A stretch of 64,000 bases of DNA from Styela clava (taxonomy: Eukaryota; Chordata; Ascidiacea; Stolidobranchia; Styelidae). Location: contig NC_135251.1 of assembly GCF_964204865.1 (NCBI RefSeq), positions 16,244,001 to 16,308,000 of the forward strand, read 5' to 3'. The notes under the pieces were generated by a model, which did not search any database, had not been told where the DNA came from, and saw only the letters and a list, made by a program, of their open reading frames with translations. Made by a program: the position numbers and the translations under genes. Every line of letters begins with the position of its first letter. The stretch's first letter is position 1. Below, piece by piece: positions 1-10,714 of the stretch.

Positions 1-41
1 TTTCATACCAGACGAAGCATACAGTGCGAATGTCGTCTTAC

Positions 42-125
42 CTCAGCCCCAGGGAGGGACCATGTTTGATCGAGATGAAACGTCGACCAATTATCGCTTG
101 TCAGCGCGGCGTCCACTATGCACAT
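42..125 (-). CDS. possible first coding exon of a gene running off the left edge
   Basis: On the minus strand an ATG at 125 opens a 28-codon frame that runs without interruption to a consensus splice donor (GTAAGA, at 41-36). The predicted start reads MCIVDAALTSDNW and the exon ends in phase 0. No family is recognised. The support is only an ATG, an open frame and a good donor. It could equally be an internal exon or chance. The rest of the gene would lie to the left of this window. Confidence 0.3.
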
Positions 126-2045
126 TTGGACTTTCTGGATTACGAAATTAAACGTAGTCCACGATAATAATGTAGCCCGAGTTAGCCAATAACGCTGTTA
201 GCCACAAATAATATGGAAATTTTTGTTCGCAATCGTTGTCGGGTGAACAATTGTTTTTCTCGAAATCTATTTAATTTAATCTTGGTTAAATTTATCGTTT
301 TCAAGCATATTTTTGCAAGCATTTCGCATTTATAGTAATTCAGATGCAATTAGAATGTTTTTGTTTTATTACTCTATGCTGCTGGCATAAATGTAAAATA
401 TTGTCCTGAAATTTTGAAGATAAAGAATCGGTAATAAGGCCGGCCTTAATTCAATATAACAAGAAGTGAAATACCAGTCACATATCATACAGGTGTCGGA
501 CTAGGGAAGGCAGTACTGTTTCTGTGTTTATAACATAATAGTAAAACTGTTCCCTGCTTATTTTCTCGTATGAATTCCATCAAATTGCTTCAGTCCTGAT
601 ACAAGTATAACACAATAATAACTCAGTATTGTAAGACTCACAGATAAGTTGCAACAGCAAGTTTTTCATCAATGCTACATCTTTTTTATCATGATGGAAA
701 TAAGTGTGGCTTTTTCACTGAAAACCCCTTATCATCCTTGCTATATAGCTTATTCCATTTCAAAGTTTTTCTCTTCTAGATTTGAGCTTTTTGTGACTTT
801 GAGCAAACATACGCATGCAATAAGAAAAAAAAAAGCTCAATGGAATCAGATTCGGAAAAAGTCGATTTGAAAATTTTTGATTCGAGATTCGATTTGAAAA
901 AAAATGTATACTGCAGTGGCAACCCTATTTGGGAGTACCGAAAATAATAGGATAAATTCATAGGGAGAATGCAACTGATACCAACCTGAAGGCGGAATAT
1001 TCGACTCACGTCACATGTTTTGTACGCAATTACTATACAGTTATTTTTACAAAAGCCTTTCAACCATTTATGAGCGTCGACAAGGAAGTATCCCTCGAGG
1101 ACTGTCGTTCCTGATAAGATTGTCAAATGGCCGGTCACTGTGATCACTATGCTCAACGGCGATGTAAGGCTATCTGGAATAGTCATAAGATTCAGTGTCG
1201 CTGTATTGTGAGTTTTGGAGTTCAATGTGACGGGTTGAAAAACAAGCATCAAGAGTAGCTCGAATTTACTAAATAAAATACTCATATATTCAAATAGGTA
1301 GGTAATTGCATTTTATGCTTATCATAGGGGGTGTGCCGCACTTTCATGTGTTTTAGGCCAGTATGGTCTTGTGTATACATCCAGTCTTCAATGTTGATAT
1401 TTACTAACTCCTGTGTTTTTGCTTTTACGAGACGAATAAACATACATACATACAAATGTGACCTGCGGTTACGTGGTTTGCTATCATCGTGAACAGTAAC
1501 CTATTAATTATTTTTCATTCATTACTTTAATCGTGTTTGATGTATTCAAAAAATATGAAATTCAAATTTTCCCAACGACGAAAATTAGCTTGGTACATTA
1601 CCTTCACTAGTTTTCCATTCTCCCGATTTTGCGCACATAGCATCCCCTGCAAGTGAAATACGCGGGATTAATTACTATGCACCGATTGGCCACAGGGCAG
1701 TTGTCATTTATTTTATGGTTGTGTATTATAAACCCCCGCTTTAGAAAGTTAGCACCGGTATGTGTTGTTGAAACAAATCGTAGAATATTCAGTGATGCCG
1801 TTGGCTAATGATTGTTGTTATTCAATTTTACAGACTACGTAACAATGATCAACTTACCAGTTCCTACAGCTTTCGGCAGAAGTCTGGCATATTTGCTCAG
1901 ACCCCAGGTCCTATTTAGATTGCCTGTCACAGACTCGTTCATGAATATAGTTCTTCGCAAAGCCACCCAAAAAGTAAACCAGCTCCGTGCGTGCTTCCTT
2001 GTTTATTTCCGTAACAATCGCTATCGGCATTAGCTTTACGGTGAT
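126..2045. other. stretch without a recognised gene
   Basis: No conserved coding exon is recognised. Two open frames are worth recording but cannot be supported. One, on minus at 1285-776, is 169 codons with no familiar motif. The other, on plus, has an ATG at 1845 after a splice-acceptor-like AG (ending 1833) and possible donors near 1907 and 1972, and reads like a short basic-hydrophobic leader (MINLPVPTAFGRSLAYLL). Either could be an exon of an unknown gene. Confidence 0.3.
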
Positions 2046-2049
2046 GTAA

Positions 2050-2360
2050 CAATTGGTGTCTTCTCGACCCTTGACCCCAGAAAAATTCTCCCTGTAAATT
2101 TTTGATGGCCATTATGGGAGCACAAGAGTGTTTTGAAAAGTCGACGCTTACAAACTGTTTTACGTGTGGATCTATTTAAAATACATATATATATATATGA
2201 AAGGAAATTCAATAACTTGCCACTAACAGCTATCGATACCTAATTTTGGCCTAGTCTATCGCATCAACTATCTATCTACGGTAACTATCTATCTATCTTT
2301 CCATGGACTGATTTTTGAATACTGCAACTAAATTAAGGCTCCTTGGAATACATTAGCCAG
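2050..2360 (+). repeat. dispersed repeat, copy A
   Basis: This block is a diverged copy of 10330-10640, in the same orientation. Shared landmarks in order are a CTTGACCC and ATTCTCCCT segment, a GATACCTAATTTT-like segment, and a TGCAACTAAA-TTAAGGCTC-like segment near the right end. The two copies differ by many substitutions and small gaps; copy A also carries a short CTAT-rich microsatellite near 2280-2300. No coding content and no clear termini are visible, so the class is unknown. Confidence 0.5.
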
Positions 2361-2540
2361 ATGCGCCACATTGCCAAGTTAGTTGTCAGGTTGTACTGTA
2401 TTGGTTTTCAGATAAGGATATTATTATTGTAGTATTATCACAATTGCAACTCTATACAGCTATACAAAGGCAGAAAGGTGTGATACTATACCTGAGATAT
2501 TCATGTCTGGTATACAGGTATATTTTAGTACCACATGCAG

Positions 2541-2888
2541 ATAGGATAGGATTTACATAGGCTATTTATCCAGGGGAGAGGAAAACCGATAGGAGGGCTT
2601 ATCCATATGGCGAACCACGGCCTCTCGCGCGGTTACCATTCCAAGTCGGGTACCGGTATGGGATTAGTTATATTGTTTGTTTTGGGAAGCATGGACTTGG
2701 TGGTGGAGAAAGCCGTACCCGACCAGCGGTTAGGTGAACCACCCAACGACGGCGAGGAGTCCAGCAATCCTCTCGCACATAACCATCCCTGCATGGGATT
2801 CGAACCTGCGAACCCACGCAGAGTAATTAGAGGTGCGGTGGCGAGCGTATTCCTAACGTTTAGCCTGTTAAGCCACACCGCCGCGCCA
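2541..2888 (-). mobile_element. tRNA-derived SINE, near full length
   Basis: This copy is inverted relative to the plus-strand copy at 46691-47046 and is very similar to it throughout. Read on minus it has a GC-rich head, a tRNA-like region with an A-box-like segment and a clear B box (GGTTCGAATCC), a body that ends in GAGAGGAAAGCC-like sequence, and a short ATCCT-repeat tail (near 2541-2553 on plus). Small open frames across it are by-products of the repeat and not genes. Confidence 0.85.
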
Positions 2889-2913
2889 CTTCTAGTTGGC
2901 CTGGCTCAACAAT

Positions 2914-3250
2914 TTTTGCATATGTTAATCCTAACCCCCACCTGACTATGTCACCGAAATTGTGTCATTTTGGACGTCACAGTGGCGTAAAAAGACCCTC
3001 CCAAAGTATGAGGATGATCGTCCAAAACGCGCAGACGATCACTCGAAATCGAGCAAGCTAGTTCTCTCGTTTTTTCGTCACAACGATCACCATAGGAGAG
3101 AGATCGTCGGCGTTAGCAAGTTCGTTATCGGCGGCGCAGATGCCATTTCGGGCGATTGTAATTATACTTTGGCAAGCCATATCACGTGATGGTGACATAA
3201 TTTTTGGATGGCATAGTCAGGTGGGGATTAGGGATAACATATGCAAAATT
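2914..3250. mobile_element. MITE with about 37-bp terminal inverted repeats
   Basis: The left end (TTTTGCATATGTTAATCC..., up to CACCTGACTATG) is repeated as its reverse complement at the right end (CATAGTCAGGTGGGG... to ATATGCAAAA). The element is about 335 bp and directly abuts the SINE at 2541-2888. A target duplication is not obvious. It is a non-autonomous DNA transposon; the superfamily cannot be given from the termini alone. Confidence 0.75.
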
Positions 3251-3348
3251 CATTATGTTACACCCACTGGAAGTACAAAACTATACTAGACCCAGACACT
3301 CAACCATCACTTCAATGTATTATTCTTATAATTTTCTAAGACTATAAG

Positions 3349-4180
3349 ATGAGTAGAAGTCCGTCTCAATATGCTAAGCACATGAAACATCTGAGTGCCA
3401 GAATATTTGGAGAACCTACTCAACAGCAACAATTTCAAGCACATAGAGTCATCAAGCTTATGTCCAAGCAGCCATTCTATAAAAAAACTGAGTTTGTCAA
3501 TTATTATCCGAAGATTTTTGAGACTGGAAGACTATTCATCAAACTCAGGGATTTGGGACTATATGTGTGAGTAGTAACTTTTCAAATGTAGAGATGATTT
3601 ATGATTCAGATATTTATTTTTGTCATGCAAAACCAGTATACAGATATACAATATGAAATAAATAAAAAGTACATAACAAATTAAAAAAACGTATATCGGC
3701 TTGTTGCAGTGGATTAGGGTTCGCGAAAGACTCAAAGAGTCATAGTCAAGTTTATTTTTTCCAACCAGTAATGTAATAAACAGATACAAAAATATATGCG
3801 AAAAAGTAAAGAACATAATTTTACTGGGGAAGGGAAGCCACCAGTCAACGACACTTTGTAGCTGCATTGAAGCAGCAAATATAGCAACCGAACAACTCAA
3901 TATTACACATTTACTAAATTGGACACAATCGTATAAAAAAGGGCAACAAAAAGAATACCAAATAAACTGCAAATGCCACAATGACTATGAGGTAGTATAT
4001 GTCAGCTTGTGGTCTCTAATTATTGTCAAAATTGACTATTGTTTCATAAATCATCATATATGTTTGTGTGATCTTTCTATTTTTAGAGATGAACATTTGG
4101 ACTTCAATGAAGAATACCAACGCTTGAGAGAAGCCAGAGGGAAAGTATTTGTGAGAAAAGACTGGTCAAAGAAAAATTAA
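3349..4180 (+). CDS. MRPS33: mitochondrial small ribosomal subunit protein S33
   Basis: Two coding exons, 3349-3566 and 4087-4180, join through a GTGAGT donor and a TTTTAG acceptor to give 103 residues; the human protein has about 106. The product is a small basic component of the mitochondrial ribosome. Family signals are the start region (YAKHMKHLSARIFGE), the middle YYPKIFETGRLFIKLRDLGLY, broken by no gap, and the conserved DEHLDFNEEYQRL run just after the junction. The stop is only 78 bp before the ATG of RNF146 on the same strand, and no AATAAA is present between them. The intron is 520 bp and holds nothing recognisable. Confidence is high for both identity and exon structure. Confidence 0.93.
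4170..4171 (+). promoter_or_regulatory. candidate trans-splice acceptor for RNF146
   Basis: This AG, inside the third-last sense codon of MRPS33, is the last AG before the RNF146 ATG at 4259. If the pair is an operon, it is the nearest possible leader acceptor. The sequence before it is not pyrimidine-rich, so the site is weak. A bicistronic mRNA or a hidden promoter are alternatives. Confidence 0.25.
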
Positions 4181-4258
4181 TTTTATATAACAACACTACA
4201 TTTCATATTTGTCTCACCTGCCTCATTTGTCAACAAACTTAACATTTTAATTTAAAAA

Positions 4259-5436
4259 ATGGAGGTTGAGGATCAGAACTCTGCAAAAACACAGGAATTG
4301 TCAACCAACCCAAGTAAAAACGACAATGTTCCCTCACTTCCAAGAGACCCCACATTGGATTGCGCTATATGCTTGCAACGTTTTGTTCAACCTATTCAAC
4401 TTCCATGCAGCCACACATTTTGCTTCTTGTGTGCAAAGGTTAGAATTGACTCATATAATACAATTATCTGGTAGGGATAATTAGAGTAGTGATATCAATC
4501 AGCATGGGGAAAATTTCTCGTTTTGAGCCTTCAAAAAACTGACACAGCAAACCTTACTAGTTCTTGTATATCATCTATTCTTTTTTTTTTCTTATATATT
4601 TTTTTAAATTGACTATAAGTAGTGTGAGATATCGCCTTGTATATATCGCATTTCAAGAAAATTGTTAAACAAAGTATTACACTTACAATATTAACTTTTT
4701 TATCATTGATAGTGCACTCGAAAACTTATGCTGACATTTTTAGAAAATGGTCTCAATTCCAGTCCTTGGGCCTGTTTGTCAGAATTTCACTTTATTAAAT
4801 TCTGTAAGGCCTAGAAATATTATTTTTCATCCAAAAATGGATGAATCAAGTGAGTTTTGAATACATTCCCAGTATACCATATTATATGAATGTTAATTCT
4901 AAACATTTGTGATCTATCTAACATAATGTATATTTGATTAGGGTATTGCACTTCAACGACAGCCTTGTGCTCTCTGCAGGACTGATATTCCCGCTGATTT
5001 CTTAACCAAACCTGGACAATTTCAAGCCAAACATCGTTCGAAACCAGGGACAGAAGATATAGCCACGCATATGTGGTACTATCAAGGTCATAAAGGATGG
5101 TGGCAATATGACATCAGAACGTCTGCTGACATTGAGGATGCATATAATCGCAAAGATAAATCCATTGACATCTTAATAGCTGGAGCCATTTATGTCATAG
5201 ACTTAGAGGAAATGGTACAGTATCGACGAGATATGAACTCCAGGAAAAGAAAAATCAAAAGAGATATAGTGGATGCCCAGAAAAAGGGTGTAGCCGGTAT
5301 GACTGGGTCCACCTCATCTACAGACACATCTACAAGTGCATCAACTTTGGGTGCTAGTGACTCCCAGTTGAGACAAGGTCCAATAGGCGATGGAAATGAT
5401 CCTGTTGTTGGATCCCAAACAGGAGGGTGTAACTGA
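4259..5436 (+). CDS. RNF146: E3 ubiquitin-protein ligase RNF146 (Iduna), RING and WWE domains
   Basis: Exons 4259-4438 and 4942-5436 encode 224 residues. A C3HC4 RING finger lies at about residues 35-72 ([17 protein letters not shown]). A WWE domain follows at about 104-167, with [13 protein letters not shown] and the Q-Y-R-R segment. In the known family the WWE domain binds iso-ADP-ribose of poly-ADP-ribosylated proteins, such as axin, and the RING ubiquitinates them. After the basic [19 protein letters not shown] motif there is only a short Ser/Thr-rich tail, so the protein lacks the long C-terminal region of the 359-residue human form. The gene follows MRPS33 with 78 bp between stop and start, and no AG lies in that gap. 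A splice acceptor for a separate mRNA would therefore have to sit inside the MRPS33 coding end (AG at 4170-4171). Confidence 0.93.
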
Positions 5437-6018
5437 CTCCCAAATACACATTATTAGACTTCAAAGTGCTTAGCCTACCGAAATAGATATCTGCGCATCA
5501 AATATATTATTTCCATGTAAAAACATATGCACTTGTTCAAATCAGAATAGCTGTATTATTGAACTTGCAAATCACGGGTACAATGTGTACAGATTTATTT
5601 TTGCCTCTCATAGTTTATAGTTCACTAATTACTTGTTCAGTTAAGTTATCAATTCCTCTAACACAAAATATATTTAGACACAGTCTCCAACACAATGATG
5701 TAAATATTTAAAACCAAACAGCCCAACATTCCATAGCTAGCTGCTTCTGCAGTAAAATACATTAGATAATGGAACCGCCTGAAAACTAATTCTTCAAGCG
5801 CATCACCTGCTCTAACAAGTAGAATACTGATTTCTGTATTATAGAGAAAATGCTATATTTAATATCATCTGCTGTATTCTGATTGGCAGATGTGAATAAA
5901 TTTTCAAATGTATCCTAAGACTCGGTGGTTAGAAATAATATGCTCTTTGTTGCAGTATTGTTTAGCTTGACCAGCCACCCCCTTTTAAAATTTTCAAAGA
6001 ACGAAATAGTGTCTATAG
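5437..6018 (+). other. 3' flank of RNF146
   Basis: No gene is seen. An AATAAA at 5895-5900 could be the RNF146 polyadenylation signal, which would give a 3' untranslated region of roughly 480 nt. The stretch ends at the target-site duplication of the hAT element that begins at 6019. Confidence 0.4.
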
Positions 6019-6442
6019 CAGGGGTGGGCAACTTCTCTAGTCGGGGGGCCAGATCAGATGTGGGAAAATGAAGTCCCCGGCGGGCCAGATTATTACAAAA
6101 AATACCTATCTTTGTTAAATGCTCGACACTCTGTCAACTTCACGTTTCTTGGAATATTTCATGGTTAATAAAACTTAATATAAAATCTAATTATAAATAT
6201 ACCTGATAACAGAAGTAGGAATGTATGCGACGCGCACGCGCTCTGCTTTGAACTTATATTGTTAGTTTGAAAAGTGTGCTAACGCAATTGTTTATTTCCC
6301 CAGCTCGCACTAACAGTGCGGTGACAGTAGAGCGATCGGCAACTTTCAGGAATGATGCGTCGGACCACATTAGAGAGTGTGGTTGGATATAGTCAGCAGG
6401 CCGGTCAGAATCTCGTCGCGGGCTGTATGTTGCCCACCCCTG
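6019..6442. mobile_element. non-autonomous hAT element, 424 bp
   Basis: The termini are inverted repeats (CAGGGGTGGGCAAC left, GTTGCCCACCCCTG right). They are flanked by an exact 8-bp target duplication, GTCTATAG, at 6011-6018 and 6443-6450. The 8-bp duplication and CAGGGGTG-type ends are hAT hallmarks, and TA is central in the duplication. The interior has GGGCCAGAT-type segments near the ends and no transposase. Confidence 0.93.
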
Positions 6443-6914
6443 GTCTATAGAATGCACTTTCACATAACCAGTTTCGTCAAAATCAGGGATTCATTTTTAT
6501 CGATATGACGCTCCCGGAATTTGCATTGCCAACATTATGATGAGTTGTACCAGGCAATGCCGCCTGTCTAGCCACTAGCTAAATAATGTAATATGATTAA
6601 TCGACATTTTTCCAACCGTGATATCTTTAAGAGGAAGTCAGTGTCGCAAGATGTGAATCAAAACCAGATATAACCAGGCAGTTTACCCAGATTAGAAGAC
6701 TTTAAAAATGGGTAGTGCAACTTCTTGCGGATGCCATTCCACGACAATTCAGATTTGAGCCCCCCCCCCCCCGTTTTGAAAACGCTGGTTGCACCGTTGC
6801 CTGACAACAACAACCATCGACAAGGAATTTAAAAATACAATTCTGGGTCGATAAGTGGTTGACTGGAGTATCCCCCCAACATTCATTCAATGAAGTAAAT
6901 TTCAAACAAGAGAT
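6443..6914. other. intergenic stretch with a poly-C run
   Basis: No gene is recognised. A run of 14 C residues lies near 6760-6773. The stretch separates the 3' end of the convergent minus-strand gene at 6915 from the hAT element. Confidence 0.5.
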
Positions 6915-7698
6915 CTATTTGAAATGATCTAATAAAACATTTAAAAATCTTGCTGCTGAATGATGAGGATGTTTATGCTTCTGAGAATTCCATGAAAACC
7001 TGGACAACAAGTTATTCCATATCATGTTAAAGGTGTATCGCAACTCATCCATTGTCTCAGAGAGTTGAACTTCTATTGAACAACCATGTTTGAACTTTAT
7101 CATGGACATCAACATCAAGCTTTGTGCCACACAGATAGTCATGTGTGTCAAATTGTATTTGTGATAATGTCGCTTATTTTGTAATAACACCATGGCTAAG
7201 CTTGCACCTGGAGATCCTCCAGCTAAACTGAAACTAAAAAAATCAGAATGAGCATAGCGAAAATTTTTTGATAAAAACACCCAGATGGAGCCAAAGCTAG
7301 CAGGAATTCTAGTGCTTCCAGCTCCTATTCCTCTAATTATTAATTCCCATTTATATTTCATAAAAATGATAAACTTCAAGCCAAATTTGTATGAAGTATA
7401 AAATCCATAGTCACACTGCTGATGTAGTGCGCTACGAAAATAAAGCAAAAGGTTTATGAGGATATCCTATCAAAATATAAGAATGTGTTTTTAATTACCC
7501 ATGTAAAATTGGCTCCGGTATATTTGCTGGATTTTCATAAGTCAAGCTAGATATAGTAGCATCAATAGTGTGAACAAAAAAAGTAAGTCCGTTAATTGAA
7601 ACAAAATAATTGAAAGCTAAATCATCATCCAAGTCTTCCAGCAAAATTAATACAGATCTTGCAACACTCCAACCAAACAGCAAACATAATTTGTCCAT
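6915..7698 (-). CDS. unrecognised protein, second gene of a tight pair with TOMM6
   Basis: Two exons are inferred: 7698-7499 and 7431-6915, with a 67-bp GTAATT...GTAG intron and matching phase, giving 238 residues. The frame is unbroken across the join, which supports a real gene. Hydrophobic stretches include NYFVSINGLTFFVHT in the first exon and GSIWVFLSKNF and SFSLAGGSPGASLAMVLL in the second, so one or more membrane passes are likely. The segment LDDDLAFNYFVSINGLTFF and the GGSPGASLAMVLLQNKRHYH region weakly resemble the TMEM135/PXMP4 peroxisomal membrane family; this is an impression and not an identification. The C-terminal third is His-rich (HKHPHHSAA). The ATG is 24 bp beyond the TOMM6 stop on the same strand. 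Confidence 0.5.
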
Positions 7699-7721
7699 GG
7701 TATGACAGTTTATATCCCGAA

Positions 7722-7723
7722 CT
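7722..7723 (-). promoter_or_regulatory. candidate trans-splice acceptor between TOMM6 and the next gene
   Basis: The last base of the TOMM6 TAA stop and the next base form an AG. It is the only AG between TOMM6 and the ATG at 7698. Placement at the exact end of the upstream gene is what operons without intercistronic sequence would show. The tract before it is not pyrimidine-rich. Confidence 0.3.
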
Positions 7724-8234
7724 TATTTGACAGCAGGTGCTGGAAGAGATTCAAAAGTCAGGTCTTCAAATGATCCTGTCAATAAAACGCCTGCGCCAAA
7801 AAGTGCGATGTTGATAAGGAATTTCCTGCAATATCAAAACAAAGTAGTTTTTCAATATAAGATCTTATTAACTTTCAAATTAACGAATGCATCTATGTTG
7901 ACTCATTTTTCATTAAAAGAATTTTATGTTTATAGAATTTTCTTGCAAGATGGTCCAAAGTAGCGCTATAATCAAATTTCGCAGCTATGTTGAAGATTTT
8001 TTTGGGTGACCCATCAGCCTTTTCCATGAACAAGGACACTAAAATGTAAGAAACTATGATAGTTTGGAAGGACTGTAATCTACCTACTTGGTTCGGCATT
8101 GCCTACCGAATTTATTACAACCTGGCAGAGATAGAAAATTCACACAAACACATAGCTTACCTCTTCGATGAATTTGTAAACCACTCTTTCACAATGTTCA
8201 TGTATGATTTCTTTGATTTATCTGTAGGAGTCAT
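7723..8234 (-). CDS. TOMM6: mitochondrial import receptor subunit TOM6-like protein
   Basis: Exons 8234-8161 and 7825-7723 join in phase (donor GTAAGC, acceptor TTGCAG) to give 58 residues; the human protein has about 74. The N-terminal half is polar and basic (MTPTDKSKKSYMNIVKEWF). The second half holds one membrane segment, KFLINIALFGAGVLLTGSF, followed by a short acidic tail ending in LPAPAVK. This matches the layout of TOM6, with its NLILNLGLFAAGVWLA segment, a small tail-anchored subunit that stabilises the outer-membrane TOM translocase. The protein is too short for certainty, but the phase match and the L-F-x-A-G-V core are convincing. The next gene on the strand starts 24 bp downstream. 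Confidence 0.72.
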
Positions 8235-8970
8235 TTTCAAGAACTGAGCATTAAGCTAGACTCAATCTAATAATGTTAGTCACTATATAAATCAAAAACA
8301 TCGAATATCGATAATGAAACACAGGCACAATTGATAATATGAAAAGGACAAAATTTATAAAAATATGCAGCATCAACCGGATTCTTCAATTCAGATTGAT
8401 TTCTTACCAACAATTGTACAGTTTGTTATATTGTTAATAGTAAATCCACGTCTCACAGTCACACACACCAAAGGTATGTTGATAAGGTTATTGTAGTACT
8501 ACCGGTACATCTGAGTGGCTTTTACAGAGTTTCAGAAATACCAGGGATGGCCATATTCTAAAATTAACAATTAAAAAAAATATGGCAAATATACATTTGC
8601 AGACTGAAATTTTAATAAGAGCAAAAAGCAATGAATGTGTTTTCTACTTCTATCAGGATAAATTCAATGTAAAATCTGGTATAGTTAAATAGATGGATGC
8701 AAAGTCTTTCTGGACTCATCGATAGAGTTCATGCATCCATACATTGGCTGAGTAGGTTTTCCTCCAACATCCAAGGAAAGATTGATTGGTTGACCCCTGA
8801 CTGACATGGTGACTGGACAAGATAGAGAGAGTTCCTCCCATATGATTAATCACGAAAAATCCTAAATTTTAAATAGTTTTGGCTGGTCGTATTTTCAAAC
8901 TTTTCACAGTCAACAATAAATTCAGGAAATTAAGTCAAATTTATGAACCACAGCAGGCAGCAAAATAATA
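8235..8970. other. spacer between MEAF6 and TOMM6
   Basis: No coding exon is recognised. The stretch is AT-rich and must hold the 3' end of MEAF6 and the promoter or leader acceptor of TOMM6. No clear AATAAA for MEAF6 was found close to its stop. Confidence 0.4.
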
Positions 8971-9522
8971 TCAGCTCTCCCCAGAGCGTGATTTTTTACC
9001 ATATTTGTCGACCTTGTTCTGCCGAATCTTACGCTTTTTATCTTTGCTTGCAGATGCAGAGTCTTGGGTACTGACAGAACTATATCCATCTTCCGAGTTA
9101 TTTTTATTTTTAACACTCGATGTGGAAATTTTGCCATTTGAATCTGAACGTTTTAACAGTTTGTTTCCTCCATTTTCTCTAGATTGTTTTTCTTTGCTTG
9201 AACTAGAGTCTCCATCTTTTCGAGAATCCACTCCACTTACAGCCGCCGCAGATGTGATTGAAGATTTACTAAAAAGTCTTTCAGCTTCTTTAAATTTTCT
9301 GTTTCTACGATCTGATTTGCTATTAGTGTTTTTATTATTTGTCAAATATCTGTCCCATCCTCTAATGATGTTTCCATAGAGTTGAGTATCTTCCAAATAG
9401 CTTCCTTCAAAAGCGTAAATTTGGCGCTCAAGATTTGCTAAAGTTTCAGTTATTTCTTCTTTTCGCTTTACTAACTCTGATAGTTCTGCTCTGGTGTTGG
9501 ATCCTTGGTTTTTATTAGACAT
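8971..9522 (-). CDS. MEAF6: chromatin modification-related protein MEAF6 (Eaf6 subunit)
   Basis: This single-exon frame of 183 residues carries the Eaf6 signature: [19 protein letters not shown], then [27 protein letters not shown] and [17 protein letters not shown], almost unchanged from human. The rest is Ser/Lys-rich, low-complexity and ends in a basic [10 protein letters not shown] tail. MEAF6 is the small shared subunit of NuA4/TIP60 and of MOZ/MORF and HBO1 acetyltransferase complexes in the nucleus; the N-terminal coiled coil binds the partner subunits. The ORF has earlier ATGs at 9573, 9561 and 9546. A strong acceptor (CTTCTGTTTCAG, exon starting 9530) lies only 8 nt before the ATG at 9522, so that start is preferred and the sequence above it is taken as intron or outron. 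The human gene has several introns; this one has none in the coding part. Confidence 0.93.
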   Translation of the reverse strand: MSNKNQGSNTRAELSELVKRKEEITETLANLERQIYAFEGSYLEDTQLYGNIIRGWDRYLTNNKNTNSKSDRRNRKFKEAERLFSKSSITSAAAVSGVDSRKDGDSSSSKEKQSRENGGNKLLKRSDSNGKISTSSVKNKNNSEDGYSSVSTQDSASASKDKKRKIRQNKVDKYGKKSRSGES

Positions 9523-10329
9523 ATTGAAAACTGAAACAGAAGACATATGACTGTATGACATATTAACTACCATATGAAAATCTTGTTCTTTGGTTTGCAG
9601 GTTTAACCCAAGCTAAAATGAAAATCATTCAGAAATGAAATATCAAATAATTAAAAGTGCAAATGATTAGCCTGCTCCAAATTTTCAGATTTTTGAATCA
9701 ATTATTGAATTAGAAAGACTAAGCACCTAGATTTAGGTTATATTGAAGCAAAAGCTATAATGGCCAAAGAAAATTGGGTGTTATATTGGTATGGGATTTC
9801 AACATATATTATACAGCAAATATTGTTATTTGCTCATGCTTATTGTATTATGTACTTGTATCGGAAATAAATCATTATCTATCTATCAACATTTATGTGA
9901 TCTCAGTGCAGCAGTGATTCTAGTTAGGGTTAAGAGCTGAAATATATGAGAATGTCTGAATGAAGCACCACTTTGGTATACAATTGAGATCACACTGAAC
10001 AAGTGAGGTCGCATACCAAAGTGGCAACCCATTATGCATTATGATTTTTTATAACTTTGTCATATATGTGCCTATGTTTGCCCATTTTGATATCATTCGT
10101 ATTTAAACTATTACTTCGCCAAAAATAAATTACACTTTTATAATACCTAAATACTCATGGACTAAATATATGCGATACACTATTATTCAATGATAGACCT
10201 AAAAAAAAACAGAATTATTGCCCTATATTCTGATACCGTATTATATTTCAAGTAATGAATAAAATTGGTAGGTTGGGTTGAGTCGAGTCAAACTGAAAAT
10301 ACATAGACTATCATAAGCTTCTACGATTG
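9523..10329. other. intergenic stretch upstream of MEAF6
   Basis: This should hold the MEAF6 promoter or outron. A short inverted repeat is present: CCACTTTGGTAT near 9970 and its complement ATACCAAAGTGG near 10014. A related segment with the GCATACCAAAGTGGCA end recurs near 50380-50460. Nothing else is recognised. Confidence 0.4.
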
Positions 10330-10640
10330 AGGTTTTCCCCTACCCTTGACCCAGTGGCCCCAAAAATATTCTCCCTAATTTTTTGACGCTGAATTGGATT
10401 TTTTTTGAAGAGTTTGCACTTATAAATAAACTTGTTATACTGTTAGACTGGCCTATATGTTCAAAAGCATTATTTTTGTTAAAAACAATTAACCACGTGC
10501 CGCTCACAGATACCGGTATCTAATTTTAGCCTAGCCCTGTCAGCCTGTACGTACCGGTGCCGGTACGGTAGACCATCGCAGCTTTTTCGAGACTAATTTT
10601 TGATTATTGCAACTAAACTAAAGCTCTGTGGAAAGCATAA
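10330..10640 (+). repeat. dispersed repeat, copy B
   Basis: This is the partner of 2050-2360, in the same orientation and order of segments. It contains several ACCGGTA-type motifs, which are frequent elsewhere in the window. Confidence 0.5.
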
Positions 10641-10714
10641 CGACTTTTATACGGTACTATTTGATTTACAACTAATTTTTGGAAACACAACTGAAAACTA
10701 ATACGCAAAATCAC

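Noticed and set aside
776-1285. 169-codon minus-strand ORF as a gene
   Set aside because: No motif or family is recognised, the AT-rich 3' half reads like non-coding DNA, and its start overlaps a possible acceptor. Left as an unproven frame.
7893-8099. Intronic frame containing SLFMEKADGSPKKIFNIAA as an extra TOMM6 exon
   Set aside because: Its phase does not fit either neighbouring exon, while joining exon 1 directly to 7825-7723 keeps phase and gives a TOM6-like protein. A minor alternative exon is not excluded.
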